Shown here piece by piece: positions 1 through 7,478 of a stretch of DNA of 64,000 bases (positions within the stretch are counted from its first letter, which is position 1; the number at the start of each line of letters is the position of its first letter). Location of the stretch: the NCBI RefSeq assembly GCF_001422405.1, contig NZ_LMMV01000025.1, forward strand, positions 169,311 through 233,310. Direction: 5' to 3'. The DNA comes from Pseudorhodoferax sp. Leaf267 (GTDB taxonomy: Bacteria; Pseudomonadota; Gammaproteobacteria; Burkholderiales; Burkholderiaceae_C). A model generated the notes under the pieces. That model made no database searches. It worked only from the letters and a program-made list of their open reading frames with translations, and was not told the origin of the DNA. The position numbers and the translations under genes are program-made.

Positions 1-146
1 CGTCCACGGAACACGAAGACGTGGCCGCTGAAGGCGTCTTCGGCCAGAACGGTCTGCACCTTCGCGGCCAGCGAGTCCATGCCGCAACGCATGTCCGTCA
101 CACCGGCGGCAAGCCAGACCCGGGTGCCCGCGCGTGGGCCGATCAC
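1..146 (-). CDS. tnpB: IS66 family TnpB-like protein, cut by the window edge
   Basis: Forty-eight codons are visible, reading from a GTG at 146 off the left edge. The segments [17 protein letters not shown] and GHVFVFRG are typical of the N-terminal part of IS66 TnpB (IS66 Orf2-like), an accessory protein needed for transposition of IS66 elements. The GTG overlaps the stop of the upstream tnpA fragment in a GTGA arrangement, which is the usual translational coupling of IS66 genes. The rest of the gene lies outside the window, so its integrity is unknown. Confidence 0.8.
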   Translation of the reverse strand, partial: MIGPRAGTRVWLAAGVTDMRCGMDSLAAKVQTVLAEDAFSGHVFVFRG

Positions 147-421
147 GCGCTGTGGCGCAGCGCGCGCAGCACGCTGCGCAGACTGTCCTCGTCCACCGGG
201 CCGCTCAGGCGCAGCTGGACCCCTGCGATCTCGAGTTCGATGACGCCACCGCGCGCTGGCGGCCTCGACGGCGGTGCAGTTGCCGGCGACGGCTCTTGTG
301 CCTGGACATCAACTACTGGCGTCACTTGGATCGGCAGCAAGACAGCGGGCTGCGAACTGCCGGCGTCTCCCGTAAGCGCACACCTCCAAGCGGGTCTGCG
401 ATCAGAGGCAGATGCTTGCCG
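143..421 (-). pseudogene. tnpA: IS66 family TnpA, 3' fragment
   Basis: This is the C-terminal part of an IS66 TnpA accessory protein. The segment [19 protein letters not shown] followed by LRSVLRALR is the conserved end of the family. In-frame coding continues upstream only to about 421, where a stop interrupts it. The N-terminal helix-turn-helix half, normally about 60 residues, is absent, so I call it a remnant. Its lost 5' end faces the IS3 fragment, so the break between the two elements lies between about 422 and 460. Confidence 0.7.
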
Positions 422-460
422 TCATCCCGCGGTCAGGCAAGGACGGCCCACGTCGGACTA

Positions 461-893
461 TTACGTTGATGAGCTGGCTCGAGCTGCATCGCCAGCGCGC
501 TGGCGATGCAGCTGGGCGAACTTCGCTGGCGGCATTCGCCCGCAACTGCTGTGCGGCCTCACCTCGTTGTAGTCTTGGCGCCAGAGCGTGATGGCCGATC
601 GGGCCTGCTGCAGCGTCTCGAACCATTGTTCGTTGAGGCACTCGTCCCTGAACTTGCCGTTGAAGCTCTCGATGTAGCCGTTCTGCATGGGTCGTCCCGG
701 CTCGATCAGGATGTGACGGATGCCATGCGTGCTGGCCCAGCCCATGAAGGCACGACTGGTGAACTCCGGGCCGTTGTCGGTGCGCACAGCCAGCGGGTAG
801 CCCCGAAAGACAGCGGCTTGGTCGAGCAGTCGCGTGACGTACTGGCCCGAGATTGCCCAGTCCACCGCAATGCTCACGCACTCGTGGCTGAAG
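461..893 (-). pseudogene. IS3 family transposase OrfB, 3' fragment
   Basis: The C-terminal half of a DDE integrase-type transposase is present. The motifs RTDNGPEFTS and YIESFNGKFRDECLN carry the second aspartate and the catalytic glutamate, and DYNEVRPHSS is the usual tail of IS3-family OrfB. Homology begins abruptly at FSHECVSIAVDW, whose first codon is at 893, so the first catalytic aspartate, the N-terminal part and OrfA are missing. The coding frame runs without a break into the neighbouring T6SS remnant, showing that the element or a deletion next to it ended inside that gene. Transposition from this copy is not expected. Confidence 0.85.
482..513. repeat. Perfect 32-bp palindrome in the IS3 remnant
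   Basis: The 16 bases from 482 (AGCTGCATCGCCAGCG) are followed directly by their exact reverse complement, with no spacer. The palindrome lies inside the 3' coding part of the transposase remnant, about 20 bp before its stop. It could be a cruciform or terminator-like hairpin, or a scar of the rearrangements in this area. Confidence 0.8.
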
Positions 894-1232
894 CCTGTAG
901 GCGTTGGCGCAGGGTGTGCTGCAGCAAGCGCGTGTCGCCCTCGACGAACAGCCACCCGCATAGGCTGCGCAAGCTGTCGGGCGTTTGAGCCTGGGCGATG
1001 GCCAGCGCGACGCTACGGTCGAGCAGCGCCATGTGGCCAGGCTGCTGGTGGTGCAGTGCCAGCAGGGCCGGGGAGCGTTGCGGTTCCTCGTCGAACAGTT
1101 TGTCGTGCAAAGGCAGCCAGTCAGGCTTTGCGGGAACGCCCGAGGCGTCGATGGCGTCCTGCAGCGGCACTTCGGCAAAACGATCGACGAGGACGAAGGC
1201 AGTGCCGTGCGATCGGGCCAGTCCGTAAAGGG
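894..1232 (-). pseudogene. DUF4123-like T6SS effector chaperone, internal fragment
   Basis: About 110 residues follow the ClpV-like sequence in the same frame but do not belong to ClpV. The stretch from GTAFVLVDRFAEVPL through RSPALLALH and LRSLCGWLFVEGD resembles the DUF4123 domain of adaptor proteins that load effectors onto VgrG. In T6SS loci such genes often lie downstream of clpV and vgrG, which fits the position. Both ends are lost: the 5' end is joined in frame to clpV near 1232 and the 3' end is replaced by the IS3 fragment at 893. The family assignment rests on pattern resemblance and is moderate. Confidence 0.5.
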
Positions 1233-2863
1233 TGGCCGCCACCCGCGCGGCGATGCGGTCCAGCTTCAGGCGGATGATGCTTTGCAGCACAGCGTCGCCC
1301 ACCGCGTAGTAGGGCACGACCTGCAGGCGGCCCAGGAAGGCGGGCTTGAAGCTCTTGTACAGGGCCGGGCGCAGCGCCTGCAGCAGCGCGTCCGGCGCGG
1401 GCAGCTCGGCCGGTGCCTTGTTCAGGCAGGCCTGCATGATCTGCGCGGAGCCGACGTTGCTGGTCAGGATGATGGTGCAGTTGCGCAAATCGATCTCGCG
1501 GCCCTCGGCATCGTCCAGCACGCCTTTGTCGAACACCTGGAAGAACAGCTCGAGCACGTCGGGGTGGGCCTTCTCGACTTCGTCGAGCAGGACGACGCTG
1601 ATCAGCGGCCGGCCGAAGGGCGGTCCGCTGCAGCGTGTCATGGCACGAACTGCTGGCCGCCTGGAGCAGCGAGTCACCGCCGCGCTTGATGTCATCGACG
1701 CTCTTGCCCGAGGGCAGCCGCCAGACTGTCGATGCGACGCCCTGTAAGCCGGAGGAGCAAGCGATCCGAATGCCTGCTGAACAGCATGGCCACCGTGGCG
1801 CTACCGGGCTGCACCAGCACGATGGCTACATGTGAGGGCTCCGGCCTGACTCCGAATGCGGCGCCAGTGCCGCGGAACGCATCAGTACCGAAAGTAGCCT
1901 GGCCTAACGCAACCTTGGCACAGGCCGTGTCCAGCACGCTGATGCACTTGTCGGGCAACTGGCGCCCGCTGATGTAGCGGGCCGACAGGCGCACGGCCTC
2001 GGTGATGGCTTCGTCGAAGATGCGCACGTTGAAGTGCTTCTCCATCAGTGGGGCCATGCCGCGCACCATGGCGGCGGCCAGCGCTTCGCTGGGCTCTTCG
2101 ACCTTGACGACCTGGAAACGGCGGGCCAGCGCAGCGTCCTTCTCGAAATACTTCTTGTATTCGCTCCACGTCGTGGCGGCCACGGTGCGCAGCTCGCCAC
2201 GCGCCAACGCTGGCTTGAGCAGGTTGGCTGCGTCGTTCTGGCCAGCCTGGCCACCGGCGCCGATCATGGTGTGCGCTTCGTCGATGAACAGGACGATGGG
2301 ATGCGCGCTCTTCTTGACCTCGTCGATGACGTTCTTCAGGCGGTTCTCGAATTCGCCTTTGACGCTGGCGCCGGCCTGCAGCAGGCCCATGTCGAGCACA
2401 TGCAGCGCCACGCCCTGCAGCGGCGGCGGTACATCACCGGCTGCGATGCGCAGCGCCAGGCCTTCGACCACCGCGGTCTTGCCCACACCGGCTTCGCCGG
2501 TGAGGATGGGGTTGTTCTGGCGGCGGCGCATCAAGATGTCAATGGTCTGGCGGATCTCGGTGTCAGCCACGCATGCTCGAGCAGCGTGGGCAGATGCGGG
2601 CTGAAGACCGGGGTGCGTGTGTTGCCGTTCTTGAAGCGGCCGATCTCTGCTTGCAGGTCGCTCTGCAACGCATCGGCAGAGATGCCGAAACGACGGCACA
2701 GCAGGACGAAGTCGCTCTGCGGTTGCTCCAGCAGGGCCAGGAACAGGTGCTCCAGGTCGACCTCGTAGTGGCCGTTGGCCATGCAGAGGCTGGCGGCGCG
2801 CTCGGCCGCGCGGCGTGTGGTGTCGTTGAGCTTGCCGATCAATGTCTTGAGATGGTGGGCCAT
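1230..2863 (-). pseudogene. clpV: ClpV/TssH, T6SS disaggregase ATPase, broken by deletions and frameshifts
   Basis: ClpV is the AAA+ unfoldase that recycles the contracted TssBC sheath. The gene starts at ATG 2863 with an intact Clp N-domain (DLEHLFLALLEQ). Near 2570 the frame changes and the coding jumps straight to AAA1 (TEIRQTIDILMRRRQ, Walker A GEAGVGKT, Walker B IVLFIDEAH), so the linker that normally joins them is deleted. AAA1 ends near 1898. About 290 bp of unrecognised sequence follows, and ClpV resumes near 1610 at VVLLDEVEKAHPDV, the AAA2 Walker B. The AAA2 Walker A, the middle domain and the normal C-terminus are all missing. After RIAARVAAT (about 1230) the frame enters another gene. 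It cannot encode a working ClpV. Confidence 0.9.
1610..1898. other. Unrecognised segment inside the clpV remnant
   Basis: Roughly 290 bp separate the end of the AAA1 homology from the AAA2 Walker B. No frame on either strand matches any part of ClpV that I recognise. One minus-strand frame is open (including HVAIVLVQPGSATVAMLF) but resembles no family I know. It is either a foreign insertion left after a deletion or badly eroded clpV sequence. Confidence 0.5.
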
Positions 2864-2909
2864 GGAGCGTGGATCGTTCGGAGCGAAGCCCCGGGAGGTG
2901 GTCGGTGGA

Positions 2910-4019
2910 TCAGGTCAGGGCCAGAAGGTCATAGCCGGCGTCGGAGCGGTCGGTCAGGCTGGCGCGCGTCAGCAGAAAGCTGTTCCAGCCCAGGCGTGGT
3001 GCTCCGCTGTCGAGCCGCGAGCCCTTGACTTCGGCGGCTCGCAGCGTCAGCCGGACCTCGTACTCCAGCGTGGTGCCGGTCAGCAAGGCCAGCAGCTCTT
3101 TCAATGCGATGGCGGCTGGACCGCCTGGCAGGAAACGTTCGAAGTTGCGCCATGGCAGGGGGCCGAAGTGCAAGCGCAGCCGCAGGTCACGCTGCCAGAC
3201 GCGGTCGCCCATGATCAGGTCGTGGCCGAGCCGCATGTTGGCCAGGCCGAGCTGCGAGCGGTTGTCCTCGGGCAGCGTGAACCAGCGGCCAATGAAGTTG
3301 TCCAGACGAACGGGCACGTCGAAGTAGTGCTGCAAAACGCGCTGCAGCGCTACGGCGGAGACCGGGCGGCGTTGCAGCGTCGCAGCATAGAAGGCCACGG
3401 CGTCGTCGGACACGCCGCCATCGCGCGCGCGCAGCCGGTCGCGCAGGCCCCGGTGGCCGAGGCCGGCCATCGACAGCATCAACGGCAGGTAGCGGTTCCG
3501 ACGGTCGGCCTCGAACTGCACGGGCAGGCGATGCTTGCGCCAGGCCTCGTAGAACAGAACCGTGGCCCTGTGCAGGAAGATGTCGTAGAAAGCGCGCGGG
3601 GCGTCGCGGTCAGGGCCACGCTGCCCAGCTTCGCGTTCGGCCAGTTGCTCGGTGTAGTGCGTGGGCAGCGCGCCTCCGGCACCGAGCAGGCCGAAGAACG
3701 CCGGTGTCAACTCGATGCGTTGCACCGCAGCGGCGTCAGGCCGACGCGGGTCGGTGCCGGCGGCAGGTGCGTTCGCTTGGTCATGCGCCGGTGCGTTGTG
3801 CAACAGCTTCAGTGCCGCAATCTCGCTCGGAGCGAACGCCAGGGAGAGGCTGTTGCGAAAGCCGATGCGCTGGCGCAGGACCTGGGCTGCGTCCAGCCCC
3901 TGGCCCTGCTGCAGCCAGCGCTGCAGCAACCGCACCGCCTGGAAGAAGCCGAAGCGGTACGGATCGTCGAGCAGCTGCGCGACTACAGCAACGGGCTCTG
4001 GCCGCTGCGGCGTGGACAT
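2910..4019 (-). CDS. tssG: TssG, T6SS baseplate subunit
   Basis: The protein has 369 residues, near the usual family length. TssG (ImpH/VasB) forms the baseplate wedge with TssE, TssF and TssK. Family hallmarks are visible: DDPYRFGFFQAVRLLQRW at the N-terminus, RIGFRNSLSLAFAPSEI, the LTPAFFGLLGAGGALPTHYTE segment and FYDIFLHRATVLFYEAWRK. The middle carries LDNFIGRWFTLPEDNRSQLG. The start at 4019 overlaps the tssF reading frame by 37 bp, a normal coupling. The frame is complete, but both neighbours (tssF upstream, clpV downstream) are broken, so any protein made has no local partners. Confidence 0.93.
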   Translation of the reverse strand: MSTPQRPEPVAVVAQLLDDPYRFGFFQAVRLLQRWLQQGQGLDAAQVLRQRIGFRNSLSLAFAPSEIAALKLLHNAPAHDQANAPAAGTDPRRPDAAAVQRIELTPAFFGLLGAGGALPTHYTEQLAEREAGQRGPDRDAPRAFYDIFLHRATVLFYEAWRKHRLPVQFEADRRNRYLPLMLSMAGLGHRGLRDRLRARDGGVSDDAVAFYAATLQRRPVSAVALQRVLQHYFDVPVRLDNFIGRWFTLPEDNRSQLGLANMRLGHDLIMGDRVWQRDLRLRLHFGPLPWRNFERFLPGGPAAIALKELLALLTGTTLEYEVRLTLRAAEVKGSRLDSGAPRLGWNSFLLTRASLTDRSDAGYDLLALT

Positions 4020-5365
4020 GCGAGAAGCTCCTCGTGGGTGCGGGCCGACACGATTTTCAGCTGAACGAAGCTGTTGGCGTGGACGTAGAGGCCGTAAAAG
4101 TGGTCCATGACCTGGGCGAACAGGCGCAGGCCGATGCCGGCGAAATGTTGGTCGTCGACCGTCAGGCTGACCTCCACGCCGCGCACGAACGCGGGGAACG
4201 GGTCGCCGGGTAGGCAGGCGCTGGCGGGCCGGTACTCGATGGCAACCAGGCCATCGAGCACGCGGCGGTTAATGGGGCTGCGCGGCAGGTCGTACAGGCG
4301 CAGCAGCTCTTTCAGCGCGTCGATGCCGCCGCCCGACAGCGACAGATGATTGACCGACAAATGCGAAATCAACCGCCACAACGCGCCGCGGCCACGGTCG
4401 AAGCGGTGGCTGGCCGTGGGGCGACGCAGGAGTCGGATCTCCTTCGCCAGGCTGCCGCCCTGGAGGAACAGATCGCCACCGGCGGTGCCGGCTTGCAGCA
4501 TGGTCGGAAGATCCCGGTTGGTCGCAGTGACCTCCAGGGACAGCGTGTCGGTTTGCGGGGCGGCCGGGTCGAAGTCGATGTCGACGATGGACAACTCGGT
4601 CTCGTAGCCAGGGCTGGCCTGGGCGATGGCTTCGTCACGGTGCGCATGCCAGTAGCGGCCGCCGGCCTCGCCCTCAGCCAGCAGTTGGTCGTGCTGCAGC
4701 GAGTAGAAGGGCTGGAACGCGTCGATCTGCTCGCCCTGGGGTGTCTGCCGCACGCGGTACACCCGATCGATGGAATACACCTCATGCCCGAACGCGCGCC
4801 GGCCATCCGGCAATACTGGATAAGACGGCGTCTGGTGCGTGACGCGAATGGGGTCGGCCCGTTGCGAGAACAGGTTGACGACCGGGGTGCAACCGGTCAA
4901 CAGATTGCGCTCGGAAACCGTCTCCAGCAAGCGGGCTTCGTCTGAGTCCGCGCGCACGCCATCCATCGCGTAGTGCAGGGTGATGCTGGTCGAGTTGCTG
5001 TCGTGCAAGCTGCCGGGCAGCGGCAGGTCGATGAAGTTGAACTTGTCCGGGAAGGCAAAGTATTCGGTCAGCAACCGGTAGGCCGGATGCGAGCGCGCAT
5101 CGAAATCGATCAGCGCTTCTTCGTCGGCAAAGCCGACCTCGCGTGCCAGCGCGTCAGGTGCGCTGCGCCAGGGCCCGTACGGCGCCGTCTGGAGCAGCAC
5201 GCCGCGCGTGCGGCCAAAGATGGCTTCACGCAGTGCCGCCACCTGCGAGGCCTCGCCGTCCAGGTGCAAGCGAATGGCGTCGCTGCCGAGGCTCGCCCAC
5301 GTGGCCTGCGGAGACGTCAATTCCAGTCGCAGCGACAGCAGGCTGGTCGCGCCTCTTGGTACCGG
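3983..5365 (-). pseudogene. tssF: TssF, T6SS baseplate subunit, 5'-truncated
   Basis: About 460 C-terminal residues of TssF (VasA/ImpG) are intact. They run from a region around LLSLRLELTSPQATWASLG through HPAYRLLTEYFAFPDKF and DRVYRVRQTPQGE to the standard ending CPRRSGQSPLL. The family normally begins with about 150-190 residues containing a YYNRELQ-like motif; none of this is present. Upstream of about 5365 the open frame is antisense to an M15 peptidase fragment and to the PAAR gene, so the long open frame extending to 6085 is not a real N-terminus. No native start is available. The breakpoint marks a deletion that probably also removed genes that usually precede tssF (tssB, tssC, hcp, tssE). 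Confidence 0.85.
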
Positions 5366-5371
5366 CGTGCC

Positions 5372-5608
5372 TTCAGGCACCAGTACGGACTCGCCGCCGA
5401 CTGTGCCTTCGTGATCGATGGCCGCATCGTCATCAGCGAGAAGGACCCGCGCGCCGCCCGTGGCTATGACCTGTACGGCGCCGTTGCCCAATCCGCCGGC
5501 CTGGTCTGGGGCGGCAGCTGGCGTAGCTTGAAGGATCTCGGCCACGTCGAGCTGCGGCGCTCCGGCGTCCTTCGCGGCGCCACGCCCACGCGGGCGGCCC
5601 CACCGTGA
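5372..5608 (+). pseudogene. M15-family peptidoglycan endopeptidase, 3' fragment
   Basis: The C-terminal part of an M15 zinc peptidase, of the kind found in phage endolysins and T6SS-linked lysis proteins. The motif HQYGLAAD supplies the HxxxxxxD zinc ligands. LVWGGSWRSLKDLGHVELR supplies the distal part with the third ligand histidine. Everything before the HQYG block is lost at the junction with tssF, so there is no start codon of its own. It lies 46 bp upstream of the PAAR gene on the same strand, as a toxin encoded beside its delivery spike would be. That role is inference from position. Confidence 0.65.
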
Positions 5609-5654
5609 ACGGCGGCCGTGCCAGCCAACCCTTGCACTACGAAAGAACCGAAAT

Positions 5655-5921
5655 ATGACCCGACCTTTCATTGTCATTGGCGACAAGACCAGCCATGGCG
5701 GTGTGGTGATCGCGGGTGCGCCCGCCACCGATACCGGAAGCCGGGCCATCGCGCGCGTGGGCGACAAGGTCACCTGCCCTAAAAAAGGCCACGGCAAGAT
5801 CACCGTGATCGCGTCCGGCGACGCCACCTGCATCATCGACGGCCAGGCTGCTGCCCGCCATGGCGACGTGACGGCTTGCGGTGCCACGCTGATCTCCAGC
5901 CAGGCGGTGACCACCGACTGA
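5655..5921 (+). CDS. PAAR-motif protein, T6SS spike tip
   Basis: An 88-residue single-domain PAAR protein, which sharpens the VgrG spike and can carry effectors. The N-terminus FIVIGDKTSHGG, the DKVTCPKKGHG turn and the closing AARHGDVTACGATLIS are standard for the family, with the usual conserved His and Cys residues that bind zinc. The ATG at 5655 follows the truncated M15 gene closely. No C-terminal toxin extension is present. It is the first complete gene of the rightward set PAAR, 5976 gene, tssM, tagF, OmpA. Confidence 0.9.
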   Translation: MTRPFIVIGDKTSHGGVVIAGAPATDTGSRAIARVGDKVTCPKKGHGKITVIASGDATCIIDGQAAARHGDVTACGATLISSQAVTTD

Positions 5922-5975
5922 TGCAGGTCCGCCGGGTGCGTCGCAGCCCCAGGCGTCCAGCCACACGCTCCACCG

Positions 5976-7478
5976 ATGCAACTACTCCGCGGCCTTGGCC
6001 TGTTCGTTGCGATCACCTGCCTGGTCTGGGTGGGCGTGCTGTGGCATTGGCAAGCCACGCAGCGCGACATGTCGCCCCAAGACATCCTCCTCTATCTGGG
6101 CGCGCTGCCGGTCACGGTGTTTGTGCTGGGCGTCGCGTCGGCCTGGGCCTTGCGTGGAGTGTCGACGCGCACGGCTACCGCCAGCGCGCGCTCGGACCTC
6201 CCCAGCGCGGCGACGTCGACCCCCACCTCCGCAGAAGCCGGCCACGACAGGGTGCAGCTGTTGCTTGCGCACGCGGTCAGTGGTGCGGGCGGCACGGTGG
6301 ACGATGTACTGCAAGCTGCGCAGGCCGGCGCACCGCGGCCGGTGCTCGATACCGAACTCCACGATGCACAAGGCCTGCCCGTCCTGGTTGCGCGTGTCGG
6401 GGAGGTCGACGCGGCCTCACTTGCACAGGAGCTGGAATCGCTGCAGGCCGGGCTCGTCGGGCCGGCATCCGTGGCCGCATCGCTGGACGACGCGACGTTT
6501 CGGGCATTGGCGCTGCTGACCACACAGCTGGAGCCAACCATCGATGCGCTGGCGGCATGGCCGGAGCGACTGGGCCGGCCCGCGGAGACGCTCCGCCACA
6601 CAGCGGCAGCCGTGCGCACGCGTGTGCGTGTGCTGGTGGCCTGGCCTGCCGGCACCTCCGAAGCGCAACGCGCGTTACTGCAAGCCTGGCTCGACACCTG
6701 GCTGCGCACGCATGCCGAAGGCGTGGTCGCTCCCGACGCATGGTTGCTGCACGCGACAACGGCAGGTAGCGGTCCGGAACTCTGGCTGGAAGCCGATCGG
6801 CTACTCGCTGCCATGGCGCGTGAAGAGCAGGACGATCTGGTCCTGCTCGCGGCATGCCACAGCGATCTGGATGCCGCGAGCATCGAGAGGCTGGAAGAAG
6901 CAGGCGCATTGTTCTGCGCGACCCAACCTAAGGGCTGCATTCCCGGCGAAGGCGCGGCCGTGTTGGTGCTGGCCGGCGCGCACTGGCCACCGGCCAAGGC
7001 CGATGCACCGTTCGCGCCTCATCTGCACCGCGCAGCGATTGGGCGGCGTGACAAAGCGGTCGACGCGGCCGGACGCGTCGGGTCCGAACTGGCGCAAGAG
7101 TTGCTGCGCCAGTCGTTGGCTGCTGCCGGTGTTGAGGCTGGCACGCTCGCAGGCCTGGCCAGTGACGCTGACCAGCACAGCGCACGTGGACCCGAGATGT
7201 ACGGGGCGATGCTGGCACAGCTGCCCGATCTCGATGTCGGCGAAGACCTGTGCATGGCTGGCCAATTGAGTGGCCGCACCGGGCCCGTCGCAACCCTGCT
7301 CACGGTGGCGATGGCCGCGCAACGCTGTGCGCAGACCCAGCGGCCCTGGGCCGCACTCAGCGTGGCCGATCCGCATTGGCGGCTGGCCTTGCTGGCGCGG
7401 CCCGCACCAGCGCCCGCTCCCCACCCTGCCACCGCGGCGACCGACCAAGCCGTGCACGATGACAAGACCGCCGCATGA
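5976..7478 (+). CDS. T6SS-linked membrane protein with a ketosynthase-like C-terminal region
   Basis: A 500-residue protein of unassigned function. Two hydrophobic segments lie near the N-terminus (residues about 4-25 and 35-57), followed by an Ala/Thr-rich linker and a soluble region. The soluble region holds sequences reminiscent of the C-terminal half of beta-ketoacyl synthase/thiolase folds: residues around 313-330 read CIPGEGAAVLVLAG, and a later QLSGRTGPVATLLTVAMAA resembles the His-containing loop of ketosynthases, but without the catalytic His. It overlaps tssM by 4 bp (ATGA), so co-translation is likely. A catalytic role seems improbable; a structural or regulatory role at the membrane complex is inferred from position only. 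Confidence 0.6.
   Translation: MQLLRGLGLFVAITCLVWVGVLWHWQATQRDMSPQDILLYLGALPVTVFVLGVASAWALRGVSTRTATASARSDLPSAATSTPTSAEAGHDRVQLLLAHAVSGAGGTVDDVLQAAQAGAPRPVLDTELHDAQGLPVLVARVGEVDAASLAQELESLQAGLVGPASVAASLDDATFRALALLTTQLEPTIDALAAWPERLGRPAETLRHTAAAVRTRVRVLVAWPAGTSEAQRALLQAWLDTWLRTHAEGVVAPDAWLLHATTAGSGPELWLEADRLLAAMAREEQDDLVLLAACHSDLDAASIERLEEAGALFCATQPKGCIPGEGAAVLVLAGAHWPPAKADAPFAPHLHRAAIGRRDKAVDAAGRVGSELAQELLRQSLAAAGVEAGTLAGLASDADQHSARGPEMYGAMLAQLPDLDVGEDLCMAGQLSGRTGPVATLLTVAMAAQRCAQTQRPWAALSVADPHWRLALLARPAPAPAPHPATAATDQAVHDDKTAA

Noticed and set aside
4973-5371. Upstream extension of the M15 fragment
   Set aside because: The frame is open but antisense to tssF; M15 similarity begins only near HQYGLAAD.
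5366-6085. Upstream extension of the tssF open frame
   Set aside because: This part is antisense to the M15 fragment and the PAAR gene and shows no TssF N-terminal motif, so it is not the native start of tssF.
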